Assembly: GCA_028288765.1 (NCBI GenBank)
Contig: JAQGHQ010000561.1
Location: 1-32,067 of the forward strand
From: Gemmataceae bacterium
GTDB taxonomy: Bacteria; Planctomycetota; Planctomycetia; Gemmatales; Gemmataceae
Length of the DNA: 32,067 bases
Reading direction: 5' to 3'
In this document: in pieces, positions 7,896-15,700 of the stretch
How the letters are laid out: each line of letters opens with the position of its first letter
Position numbering within the stretch: position 1 is the first letter of the stretch
Position numbers and translations under genes: made by a program
The notes under the pieces: generated by a model
The model's input: only the letters and a program-made list of their open reading frames with translations
The model's database searches: none
Told to the model about the DNA's origin: nothing

Positions 7896-7912
7896 TCCTG
7901 GCGGCCTACCTC

Positions 7913-7956
7913 GGTGTGGGGGTTTACGCCACTGGTCAGATGACCGGTCTCACACC
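7913..7956 (+). terminator. hairpin downstream of the Ig-like gene
   Basis: An outer stem GGTGTG / CACACC (7913-7918, 7951-7956) encloses an inner 7-bp stem (7931-7937 with 7942-7948, one G-T pair, loop AGAT). It lies 18 bases after the stop codon. There is no T-tract, so termination is only plausible. Confidence 0.3.
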
Positions 7957-8181
7957 CACCCCTGACCCCCACATCCCCCTGGCCCACCGACGGGCGTCTC
8001 GTCCGGTCCGCGCCATGCCACGACATGCGACTTCGCGCATCGTTCTGTCATTTTGACGTGTACCCCGCCTCATCGGGCCGATTCCGTCGCCCACGACCTC
8101 GGCGTCCTTGTCGCCATAACTTCTTGAATTGCCGGGCGATCCTCCCCTCAGTCGGCGTCCGTTCCGGGGTGCGGCGGTGAT

Positions 8182-8197
8182 TGGCACGCGGATTGAA
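8182..8197 (+). promoter_or_regulatory. candidate sigma-54 (-24/-12) promoter of hsp20
   Basis: The sequence TTGGCACGCGGATTGAA at 8181-8197 matches the sigma-54 consensus TGGCACG-N4-TTGCW with correct spacing and one deviation (TTGAA). The predicted start point is near 8209, leaving a leader of about 108 bases to the hsp20 ATG. I found no other well-spaced match by eye in the window. Confidence 0.55.
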
Positions 8198-8316
8198 TGA
8201 GGAATGGTCGTCGACCGAATCACCTGAGCTGAGATACGAGAATCCGTCGGCGGGGCAGCCGCTCTAACCCGACGCACAGGGGCAACCCCGCGAGACACCA
8301 CGTCCGGAGGAACATC

Positions 8317-8763
8317 ATGAACCGAATCCGTCGTAACCCGTTGGGAGCGCTGTTCAACGAAGTGAATTCGATGCAGGAGGAATTCGCCCGGCTATTCGGG
8401 CGGGTCTCGCCGTTCGGGACCGGGCCCGTGCCCCTGGCCGCACCGGTAAACGTCTGGGAGGACGACCAGGCTCTTTACGTCGAGGTAGATCTGCCGGGCG
8501 TGGACCCGGCGAAGCTCGACGTGACGGTGACCGAGGGGAATCAGCTCACCATCCAGGGCGAGCGCGCGGCCCCGGATATCGCCGGGGCGACCTGGGTGCG
8601 GCAGGAGCGGCCGATCGGGCCGTTCGTCCGCGAGGTGGCGTTGCCGGCCCTGGTGGACGCCGACAAGGTCGAGGCCGGCTACGAGAACGGGGTGCTCCGG
8701 CTGACCCTGCCCAAGCACGAGGCGGTCAAGCCGCGGAAGATCCAGGTCAAGGCCGGCGCGTGA
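8317..8763 (+). CDS. Hsp20/alpha-crystallin family small heat-shock protein
   Basis: This 148-residue chaperone binds unfolding proteins as an ATP-independent oligomer in the cytoplasm. The N-terminal arm (about 1-40) resembles other bacterial Hsp20 proteins (NPLGALFNEVNSMQEEF). The alpha-crystallin domain spans about 42-140, with PVNVWEDDQALYVEVDLPGV, LTIQGER and ENGVLRLTLPKHE. The last includes the 'GVLxLxxPK' signature, followed by the KPRKIQV strand. GGAGG lies seven bases before the ATG. It is the first of two adjacent hsp20 genes, 133 bases apart, so the pair may be co-transcribed. A sigma-54-type promoter sits upstream; no heat-shock CIRCE element was seen. Confidence 0.93.
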   Translation: MNRIRRNPLGALFNEVNSMQEEFARLFGRVSPFGTGPVPLAAPVNVWEDDQALYVEVDLPGVDPAKLDVTVTEGNQLTIQGERAAPDIAGATWVRQERPIGPFVREVALPALVDADKVEAGYENGVLRLTLPKHEAVKPRKIQVKAGA

Positions 8764-8896
8764 CCCCGCCCAGGGGTGCATCGCGCCGTCGAAGTCGAGC
8801 CGGCTGGGCGGGGGCGAAGGGTCGATTGGTCGCCCTGTATCCTACGACCAGCATCGAGAAGACACTGCACAGGTGAACGCAAAGGAGACCAGAACC

Positions 8897-9295
8897 ATGT
8901 TGGACACAGCGATCAAGAACGGTGGCACCGAACAGGCCCAGGCCACGGGGGAAAACGCGGATGTCCGCGCGGTAACCGTCACCCCCCGGGTCGACATCCT
9001 GGAGACGGAAAACGAGTTCCTGTTGCTGGCGGACCTACCGGGGGTGAAGTCGGACGACGTGGACATCCGGTTCGAGAAGGGTGAGCTGACCCTTCACGGG
9101 CGGCGGCTTCCCTCGTTCCCCGGGAAGGGCGTGGCCCACCGGGAGCACCCGGCGACCAACTACCAGCGGGTGTTCGTGGTCGCGGACACGGTCGCGGCGG
9201 ACAAGATCACGGCCGAGCTGAAGGACGGGGTGCTGACCGTCCGGCTGCCGAAGGTCGAGGCCGTCAAGCCGAAGAAGATCTCGGTCCGCGGCTGA
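8897..9295 (+). CDS. Hsp20/alpha-crystallin family small heat-shock protein (second copy)
   Basis: The 132-residue protein has an alpha-crystallin domain at about 30-130: PRVDILETENEFLLLADLPG, VDIRFEKGELTLHGRR, then KDGVLTVRLPKVEAVKPKKI. The N-terminal arm is short and polar, unlike the first copy, so the pair is diverged rather than a recent duplicate; mixed oligomers are possible but inferred. An upstream in-frame GTG at 8873 would add eight residues. I prefer ATG 8897, because AAAGGAG at 8881-8887 lies ten bases before it and would otherwise fall inside the coding region. The gene ends one base before a 92-base perfect palindrome, which could end its transcript or protect the mRNA 3' end. 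Confidence 0.92.
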   Translation: MLDTAIKNGGTEQAQATGENADVRAVTVTPRVDILETENEFLLLADLPGVKSDDVDIRFEKGELTLHGRRLPSFPGKGVAHREHPATNYQRVFVVADTVAADKITAELKDGVLTVRLPKVEAVKPKKISVRG

Positions 9296-9296
9296 A

Positions 9297-9388
9297 CCAC
9301 CCGGGAAATGACGAATGCCCCACCAATGACGAAGGACGACCTCGGTCGTCCTTCGTCATTGGTGGGGCATTCGTCATTTCCCGGGTGG
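9297..9388. repeat. perfect inverted repeat, 45-bp arms with a 2-base loop
   Basis: Positions 9297-9341 are the exact reverse complement of 9344-9388, separated by TC. Each arm itself contains two copies of AATGACGAA (first at 9306-9314). The element starts one base after the hsp20 stop and ends 59 bases before the pyrophosphatase start. It could act as a bidirectional terminator, an mRNA-stabilising hairpin, or be a mobile REP/MITE-like unit. Confidence 0.9.
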
Positions 9389-9447
9389 CCCGTACTCTAA
9401 ACCAAAGACCGAACGAGCCCCTCTCCGGAGTTGAATAAGAGGCCCGC

Positions 9448-10008
9448 ATGTTCGCACGCCGCGACTATATCCGCGACTACATGATGATCCCGCCCGGCAC
9501 CGGGGAGGCGGCGGTGGTCAACGTGATCGTCGAAATCCCGAAGGGCCGGCGGAGCAAGTTCGAGGTCGACAAGGTGACCGGCCTGATCAAGCTCGACCGA
9601 TACCTCTACAGTTCCGCCGTCTACCCCGGGGATTACGGGTTCATCCCCCAGACGCTCGCCGAGGACTCCGACCCGCTCGACGCCCTCGTCATGGTGAACG
9701 AGCCGACGTTCTCCGGGTGCCTGATCGAGGCCCGGGTGGTCGGCATCTTCCGGATGAAGGACAACGGGGTGAATGACTACAAGATCCTCGGCGTCCCGAA
9801 CAAGGACCCGCTGTTCGCCGACATCCGCAAGCTCAGCGAGGTGCCGGCTCACTTCCTCCGCGAGGTCGAGTTCTTCTTCGCCACCTACAAGCAGCTCGAA
9901 GGGGTGACGATCGAGCCGCTCGGGTGGGCCTCGAACGAGGAGGGGACGACCGAGGTCCGGGCCTCGGTCGAGCGGTTCCGCGGGTCACTCGGAAACGTCC
10001 ACGGCTAG
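9448..10008 (+). CDS. ppa: inorganic pyrophosphatase (soluble, family I)
   Basis: The enzyme hydrolyses pyrophosphate to two phosphates with Mg2+, pulling nucleic-acid and activated-sugar synthesis forward. The 186-residue length fits the prokaryotic family (about 170-200). Family landmarks are all visible: VIVEIPKGRRSKFEVDK, LDRYLYSSAVYPGDYGFIPQ and the metal-binding signature EDSDPLDALV with three Asp residues. Later VPNKDP and LREVEFFFATYKQLEG also match. AGAGG at 9438-9442 precedes the ATG by five bases. A few extra residues (MFARRDYIRDY) precede the usual start region; the second Met pair at codons 12-13 is an alternative start. It stands between the palindrome and an AI-2E family gene. 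Confidence 0.93.
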   Translation: MFARRDYIRDYMMIPPGTGEAAVVNVIVEIPKGRRSKFEVDKVTGLIKLDRYLYSSAVYPGDYGFIPQTLAEDSDPLDALVMVNEPTFSGCLIEARVVGIFRMKDNGVNDYKILGVPNKDPLFADIRKLSEVPAHFLREVEFFFATYKQLEGVTIEPLGWASNEEGTTEVRASVERFRGSLGNVHG

Positions 10009-10329
10009 GGAGGAAGACGACGACATTCTCACCACGGAGTCACAGAGAACACGGAGAAACCAAGGCCGAGAGAGGAAGTTCCGATCGACTCGTTCCTCAC
10101 TTCCTCTGTGCCCGTGCGTTGTCGAACTCCTCGGTCCGGCCTCGGCGGTCGGCCTCGGTGTTCACCCCGAACGGGTGGGACAGGGCAACGCCCTGGGCAC
10201 CGTTCAAGGATTTCGACAACCGTGAGGTGAATGCCTTTCCGAGCAGGTAGACCGACACGTCCCGCGAGCGGCACACCGGTTGCACCAGCAGCATCGCGTG
10301 GTGTTTCACTGGTCCGCCGAGTTGCCGTC
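10009..10329. other. intergenic region with a CACGGAG-type planctomycete repeat
   Basis: The segment 10031-10060 (ACCACGGAGTCACAGAGAAC and continuation) looks like the ACCACGGAG-ACACAGAG-CACGGAG repeats I recall from many planctomycete and related genomes. A degenerate complementary part is at about 10101-10118 (TTCCTCTGTGCCCGTGCG). No gene-like codon bias is seen up to 10329, although a frame in phase with the next gene is open from 10231. Confidence 0.45.
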
Positions 10330-12219
10330 ATGCCGACCTCGTCCCCCGCCCACCCGCTGGTCGGCCGTCCGGTTCCCGGCCAGCGGACGTTTTATCGCCT
10401 CGGTGCCATCCTGCTCGTGGTCGGCGTGCTGTTCTGGGCCAAGGCGGTCTTCATCCCGCTGGCCCTTGCGATCCTGCTCACGTTCGCCCTTTCCCCAGTC
10501 GCCGGCTGGCTGGAGCGGCACGGCCTCGGCCGGGTGCCGAGCTGTCTGCTCGTGTCCGGCGCCGCGCTCGGCCTGGTGGCCGGGCTCGGGTGGGTCGCGG
10601 GCACCCAGATCCGGGAGCTGGCCCGCGACGTGGAGGAAAAGAACTACACCGAGAACATGCGGCGGAAGTTCCAGCCGGTGCTGGCGCTCCTCGACAGGGT
10701 CGACCACCTCGGGACGGCGGGTGCGGACGTCCCGGGCCCGATCGTCCCCCCGGGCGGGCAGCCCGCCGACCCGAACGCCCCCCCCGGCCAGCTGACCGAC
10801 GGGGCGAGGGCCCCGGTCCCGGTCGTGGTCATCAAGCCGAAGACGACCGAAGCGCTGGCGTGGGTCCCGTCGCTCGCCGGGCCGGTGGTGGAAGGGCTCG
10901 CCGCCTCCCTGCTCGTGACCGTGCTGACGATCTTCATGCTCATTCAGCGGGAGTCGGTCCGCGACCGGCTCCTCGCCCTGGCCGGACGGCGGCAGCTGAC
11001 GACCACCACCCGGGCGCTCGACGACGCCGCCCGGCGGGTCAGCCGCTACCTCCTTCTCCAGGCGAGCACGAACGCCGCGATGGGGCTGATCCTGGGCGTC
11101 GGGCTGTACCTCATTGGCATCCCGTACCCGGCCCTGTGGGGGCTGCTCACCGCCGCGCTGCGGTTCATCCCGTACATCGGGATCTGGCTGTCGGCCCTGT
11201 TCCCGATCGCCCTCGCGGTGGCGGTGTTCCCCGGGTGGACCCAGGTCCTGGTCGTCCTGGCCCTCTACGCCGGGTCCGACCTGCTGATGACGAACGTGAT
11301 CGAACCCCTCCTGTTCGGCCGCGGGACCGGGGTGTCGTCCCTGGCGCTGCTGATCGCCGCCACGTTCTGGGCGTTCCTGTGGGGGCCGGTCGGACTTCTG
11401 CTGGCCGTCCCGCTGACCGTGTGCCTGGTCGTCCTCGGGGAGCACATCCCGTCGCTCAAGTTCCTCCACACCCTGCTCGGGGACGAGGCCTCGGTCGACC
11501 CGACCGCCCGGTACTTTCACCGGGTCCTGTCCGGGCAGTCGGACGAGGCCGCCCTGCTGGTCGGGGAGCAGGCGGCCGCCCGGCCGCTGCCGGAGGTGTA
11601 CGACGGGGTCATCCTCCCCGCGGTCGCCCAGGCGAAGGCCGAGAGGGACCGGGGGGACATCACGCCGGACGAGGAGCGGACCTTTTACCGGGTCACCCGC
11701 GGGCTGATGGGCGGGGTGCTGGCCGGGCCCCGGGCCGAGGCCGCGGAGAAGCCGGGCGGGCCGACCGCCCGGGTGGTCGCGTGTTCGGTCCGGGGCGAGG
11801 CCGACCGGATCGCCCTCGCCATGTTCCGAGACCTAGTCCCGGCAATCGGCGGCGAGATAGAAATCGTTCCGGCATCTCAATTCGTCGATATGGTACGGGA
11901 CCGTGCGGGTCGGGGAGAGAAGGTCGTCGCGTGCGTCGGGACCGTGTCGCCCGGGGGCCTGGCCCAGGCGGGCGGACTGTGCCGGCAAATTCGCGCCCGG
12001 TGCCCGGGGGTCGGGGTGGTCGTCGGTCGGTGGGGGATGAGCGAGGACAAGGCCGGGACAGAGCAGTTCCTCACCGCCGCCGGTGCCTCCCGGGTGACCT
12101 GGACTCTCCGGGAAACGCTCGCCGCACTCGCCCCCGATGCCGCGCCCGCCGTGCGGACAGCGGCCCCGGACCGGGCGGCGGCACCCGCCGAGCCGGGCCA
12201 GGTGACGGTCCCCGCCTGA
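10330..12219 (+). CDS. AI-2E family transporter (PF01594) with an extra C-terminal soluble domain
   Basis: The 629-residue inner-membrane protein has hydrophobic segments near residues 17-50 and 65-90. A cytoplasmic/periplasmic insert containing a Pro/Gly-rich linker follows (about 125-160), then five or more helices between about 175 and 375. Family motifs include FIPLALAILLTFALSPVAGW, ALRFIPYIGIWLSALFPIAL and VIEPLLFGRGTGVSSLALLI. AI-2E family members are proposed exporters of diverse substrates, including sodium/proton exchange; the substrate here is unknown. Unusually, about 200 further residues follow. They include a Rossmann-like stretch (ARVVACSVRGEADRIAL, KVVACVGTVSPGG, GVGVVVGRWG) similar to B12-binding-like or receiver-like folds. 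I start at ATG 10330 because the in-frame sequence 10231-10329 lacks the G/C third-position bias, although a weak GAGG precedes the ATG at 10231. Confidence 0.82.
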   Translation: MPTSSPAHPLVGRPVPGQRTFYRLGAILLVVGVLFWAKAVFIPLALAILLTFALSPVAGWLERHGLGRVPSCLLVSGAALGLVAGLGWVAGTQIRELARDVEEKNYTENMRRKFQPVLALLDRVDHLGTAGADVPGPIVPPGGQPADPNAPPGQLTDGARAPVPVVVIKPKTTEALAWVPSLAGPVVEGLAASLLVTVLTIFMLIQRESVRDRLLALAGRRQLTTTTRALDDAARRVSRYLLLQASTNAAMGLILGVGLYLIGIPYPALWGLLTAALRFIPYIGIWLSALFPIALAVAVFPGWTQVLVVLALYAGSDLLMTNVIEPLLFGRGTGVSSLALLIAATFWAFLWGPVGLLLAVPLTVCLVVLGEHIPSLKFLHTLLGDEASVDPTARYFHRVLSGQSDEAALLVGEQAAARPLPEVYDGVILPAVAQAKAERDRGDITPDEERTFYRVTRGLMGGVLAGPRAEAAEKPGGPTARVVACSVRGEADRIALAMFRDLVPAIGGEIEIVPASQFVDMVRDRAGRGEKVVACVGTVSPGGLAQAGGLCRQIRARCPGVGVVVGRWGMSEDKAGTEQFLTAAGASRVTWTLRETLAALAPDAAPAVRTAAPDRAAAPAEPGQVTVPA

Positions 12220-12344
12220 CGAACCCGGTCAACCGGAACTACCGGCCCGCACCGACTCTACGACTCGTCCGGCGCGTCCGCGCCGGTCCGTCGGACTATC
12301 AGGCAAAGTAGTGTACAAGGGTATATAAAACTGCGTCCGGTGAA

Positions 12345-12373
12345 TTGACCGCTTCGGCGGGGTGCGGTACGAT
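12345..12373 (+). promoter_or_regulatory. candidate sigma-70 promoter for the delta-60 protein gene
   Basis: TTGACC at 12345-12350 and TACGAT at 12368-12373 are separated by exactly 17 bases, and an AT-rich patch (12321-12330) lies just upstream. The predicted start point is about 55 bases before the ATG at 12437. The -10 box matches the consensus at four of six positions. Confidence 0.4.
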
Positions 12374-12436
12374 TCCCGGGCCACCGTCGTCCGCCGAAAT
12401 TGCGGCAGTCCCGCGACCACAGACAGGGATTCGTTC

Positions 12437-14965
12437 ATGACGCGCGCTCGCAAGCCGGGCTTTCCCCCGGTGCATCTCGCGGTGGAGGGCATGGAAGACC
12501 GGGTCACCCCCGCCGCGGGCGCCCTCGACCCGACGTTCGGCGCGAACGGGATCGTCGCCGTGACCTACCCGGCCAACCCGGCCATCACCAATCCCACCCT
12601 GTCGGCCAACGACTCGGTAGTCCAATCCGACGGCAAGATCCTCCTGGTCGGGACCACCGGTCCGGACACCCAGGGGGCGAACGCCTACGTCAGCGGGTCG
12701 CCCAGCCCGGACTTCGCGGTCGTCCGGCTGAACCCGTCCGGCTCGGTCGATACCACGTTCGGGACCAACGGCCGGGTGACCCTCCCGTTCGACCTGGGAG
12801 TCACCGACCTGACCGACATCGGGTCCACGATCGGCATCCAGAGCAACGGCAAGATCATCGTGGCGGGCTCGGCGTTCTCCGGGCCCGGCGGCCCCCCGTC
12901 CAACAACTTCATCTGGGCCGTCGCCCGGCTGAACCCGGACGGAACGCTCGACCCCACCTTCGGCACGAACGGGAAGGTTACGTTCGCCTACGGCGGCGCA
13001 TTGGGGGAAGGGGTGGCCGACCTGGCCATCATGCCCGACGACCGGATCGTTCTCGTCGGGAACGGGAACCCGGCCAAACCTAACGAGTACCACATTACCC
13101 GTCTGCTGCCGACCGGGCAGATCGATACGACCTTCGGCAACGCGGGACTGATCTCCGTCATCGACACCATCACCACCGTCAACGTGTCACCCACGCACAC
13201 GTACAGCGTGGCCCTGGCGTCCGACTCGTCCATCTACGTCGCCACCGCCGCCCCAAACCTTGCCGGGGACATCGCCGTTACCCACGTGACCGTCGACGGG
13301 AAACTCGACACGACCTTCGGGCTCGGGGGGATAACGGAAGCGAACCTGCCCCCGGTCAACACCACGACCGGCGCCATCAACGGTGTGGTCGGCGACATTC
13401 AGGTCCAGAGTGACGGGAAAATCGTCGTCGGCGGCGGTCAGCTGAACGGTGGCAACCTTGAGGTCGTCCGCTTCAAACCGACAGGAGCCCTGGACTCGAC
13501 CTTCGGGAAGTCGGGTGTTGTCCAGATCCCGTTTAAGGTCGGCGGGACATTCACGGACGTCGCCCAGGGCATCGGCATCCAGCCGGACGGCAAGATCGTC
13601 ATCGGCGGGAAGGTCCAGACCGGCGGGGGCAACCCCAACATTCCCACGATCAACGGGACTTACACATTCGCCGCCGCCCGGCTGACCTCGGCCGGCAAGC
13701 TCGATACCACGTTCGGCTCGGGCGGCTCGCAGACGTACACTATCACTTCGCCCACCGGCGTCGGCAACCTGACCGGGGTGAATTCGTCCATCTTCGTCTC
13801 GGGCGGTAAGATCCTGCTGGCCGGGAACGACGGCCAGCGGATGGTCGTCGCCCAGCTGCTCAACGACACCACGTTCAACCCGCTTCCGCCGCCGCCGGCT
13901 CCACCCTTCCCGCCGGTGGTCCAGAACCCGGGGACCACGGTGTCGCTGCTCGCGATGAGCGGGGAAGGCCCCCGGGTCGCGGCCTTCCCGAACACGACCG
14001 CCGGCCAGTACGACACCACCAAGGAGGCCAACCTCAGCGTCTTCGCCTCCTTCCAGTTCTTCACCCAGGGGTTCACCGGGGTCGTCCGGAGCTTCGTCGC
14101 CGACGTGAACGGGGACGGGGTCCCGGACTACATCATCGTTACCGGCCCGGGTACCCCGACCCGGTTCGCCGTGCTGGACGGGAACAACCCGAACACCTTC
14201 CTGATCGGCCCGACGGCCCCGTTCCGGGGGAGCGAGAGTTTCGCCGGGGGCGGGTTTGTCTCGGCCGGCGACATCGAGGGGACCGGCCGGGCCGATATCG
14301 TTGTCTCCGCGGACCAGGGCGGCGGCCCCCGGATCGTCGTCTTCGCGGACACCCCGACCGGACTGGCCGTGAGGGCGGACTTCATCGGGATCGCCGACGC
14401 GAACTTCCGCGGCGGGGCGCGGACCGCGGTCGGGGACGTGAACGGGGACGGGACCCCGGACCTGGCGGTCGCGGCCGGGGCGGGCGGCGGGTCCCGGATC
14501 GCCCTGTACAACGGGACGACCCTGTTCACCACTCAGACGAAGCTGGTGAACGACTTCTTCGCGTTCAACAACACGCTCCGGGACGGGGCGTACGTGGCGA
14601 TCGGGGATATGAACGGGGACGGATTCGGCGACCTGATCTTCGGGTCCGGCTCCGGCGGGGCCCCGCAAGTCCTCATCCTCAGCGGCCAGAAGCTCATCAG
14701 CAGCTTGACCACGGCGATCAGCACCCCGCTGTCCAGCTTCTTCGTCGCCGGGGACACCACCAATCGGGGCGGGGTGCGGGTCGCCGTGAAGGACGTCGAC
14801 GGCAGCAACAAGGCCGCCCTCGTGGTCGCGACGGGGCCGGGCGGGCCGAACCGCGTCCGGGTGTACCTCGGGGCGAACTTCATCGGCCGCGGCGAGCCGA
14901 CGGCGTTCCAGGACCTCACCCCCTTCAGCGGCGTCACCCTCGCCGACGGCATCTACGTCGGCTGA
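12437..14965 (+). CDS. secreted delta-60 repeat / FG-GAP protein
   Basis: The 842-residue product opens with a basic N-terminus and the motif LAVEGMEDRVTPAAG at about residues 14-28, a planctomycete-type N-terminal signal related to LEPR/LEDR motifs. Seven delta-60-type repeats follow (about 30-440), each ending in a variant of LD(T/P)TFGTNGKV, with 'QSDGKI(L/V)V(G/A)G' strands between them; these usually form a beta-propeller. A proline-rich linker at about 480-495 leads to an FG-GAP-like C-terminal half with DVNGDGVPD, DVNGDGTPDLAV and DMNGDGFGDLIF calcium-binding-type loops. The final residues ADGIYVG resemble the end of the giant protein at 23816-30523. I choose ATG 12437 because the frame upstream (to 12362) lacks the motif and coding bias. 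A surface or matrix role is inferred. Confidence 0.85.
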   Translation: MTRARKPGFPPVHLAVEGMEDRVTPAAGALDPTFGANGIVAVTYPANPAITNPTLSANDSVVQSDGKILLVGTTGPDTQGANAYVSGSPSPDFAVVRLNPSGSVDTTFGTNGRVTLPFDLGVTDLTDIGSTIGIQSNGKIIVAGSAFSGPGGPPSNNFIWAVARLNPDGTLDPTFGTNGKVTFAYGGALGEGVADLAIMPDDRIVLVGNGNPAKPNEYHITRLLPTGQIDTTFGNAGLISVIDTITTVNVSPTHTYSVALASDSSIYVATAAPNLAGDIAVTHVTVDGKLDTTFGLGGITEANLPPVNTTTGAINGVVGDIQVQSDGKIVVGGGQLNGGNLEVVRFKPTGALDSTFGKSGVVQIPFKVGGTFTDVAQGIGIQPDGKIVIGGKVQTGGGNPNIPTINGTYTFAAARLTSAGKLDTTFGSGGSQTYTITSPTGVGNLTGVNSSIFVSGGKILLAGNDGQRMVVAQLLNDTTFNPLPPPPAPPFPPVVQNPGTTVSLLAMSGEGPRVAAFPNTTAGQYDTTKEANLSVFASFQFFTQGFTGVVRSFVADVNGDGVPDYIIVTGPGTPTRFAVLDGNNPNTFLIGPTAPFRGSESFAGGGFVSAGDIEGTGRADIVVSADQGGGPRIVVFADTPTGLAVRADFIGIADANFRGGARTAVGDVNGDGTPDLAVAAGAGGGSRIALYNGTTLFTTQTKLVNDFFAFNNTLRDGAYVAIGDMNGDGFGDLIFGSGSGGAPQVLILSGQKLISSLTTAISTPLSSFFVAGDTTNRGGVRVAVKDVDGSNKAALVVATGPGGPNRVRVYLGANFIGRGEPTAFQDLTPFSGVTLADGIYVG

Positions 14966-15033
14966 CGCCCGTGGTCAGAACGACTTCGTCCTTGATGTCC
15001 GACCCGGCCTTGCTCGGGTGAAATGCCTGGTTT

Positions 15034-15080
15034 CGTAGGGTGGGTCGAGTCTTCAAGGCCCACAGGGATTATACCCTACG
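15034..15080. repeat. hairpin between the delta-60 gene and the transposase remnant
   Basis: CGTAGGGT (15034-15041) pairs perfectly with ACCCTACG (15073-15080), with possible GGG/CCC pairing inside. It lacks a T-tract. It could end the upstream transcript or be the outer end of the IS630-type element that follows. Confidence 0.4.
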
Positions 15081-15161
15081 CGGCCCGGAATGAGCTCTTC
15101 GCGCGGTGCGGGCCATCCGGTAGGATTTCGGACCGACCGCGAACCCGGGACGGAATCCGGC

Positions 15162-15700
15162 ATGTCCGCACGCACGTCCCTGACATTCCGCCGTGAGGAT
15201 CTTCGGGCGGTCTCGACCGAACGATACCAGCACCCCGACCCGCGGGTCCGGCAGCGGATGGAGGTGCTCTGGCTGATCCGCCAAGGGGAAACCCGCGCCC
15301 GGGCGGCGGTCCTGGCCGGGGTGTCGCGGGCCACCGTCGGGCGAGACGGCGCCGTGTTCCGGGACGGGGGCGTGGCCGGACTGCGGGAGTTCCGCTGGGT
15401 GAAACCGACGAGCGTGCTGGAGACCCATGGGCCGGCGCTGGGGGACGAGTTCCGGGCCCGACCGCCGCACCCCGTGGCCGGCGCCCGGCAACGCATCCAG
15501 GACCGGACCGGGGTGGGCCGAGGCGAAGCCCAGGTCCGGATGGTTCTCAAAAAACTCTCGGCCTGGGGTACCGGCGGACGGGTGCGGTCCCGTTGCCGCC
15601 CGAAAAAACGATCGACGAGCACAACCAGACCCAGGCGGCGTTTCTCCGGGACCAACGGGAGCCGGCGTTAGCCGACGCGAGGGCCGGTCGCCGGGCCGTG
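15162..15700 (+). pseudogene. IS630-type transposase, N-terminal half, frameshifted and truncated
   Basis: The frame from ATG 15162 encodes the helix-turn-helix region of an IS630-type transposase: RVRQRMEVLWLIRQGETRAR, then AAVLAGVSRATVGR and REFRWVKP. The family continues with 'LG..YRRTGAVP.PP.KTIDEH', which here lies in another frame: LGLGYRRTGAVPLPPEKT from about 15557. The simplest explanation is a CT duplication in the CTCTC run at 15555-15559. The second frame then reads KTIDEHNQTQAAFLRDQ and ADARAGRRAV before the sequence changes to a serine recombinase at about 15700. The whole DDE catalytic domain is missing. The element is dead. Confidence 0.7.

Larger units (their letters stand above)
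7896..8316. other. 421-base intergenic region with a hairpin and a sigma-54 promoter candidate
   Basis: Contains the hairpin at 7913-7956 behind the Ig-like gene and the sigma-54 promoter candidate at 8182-8197 before hsp20. Between them (7960-8180) I see no gene and no CIRCE element. Downstream of the promoter is a leader of about 105 bases before the hsp20 start. Confidence 0.5.
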
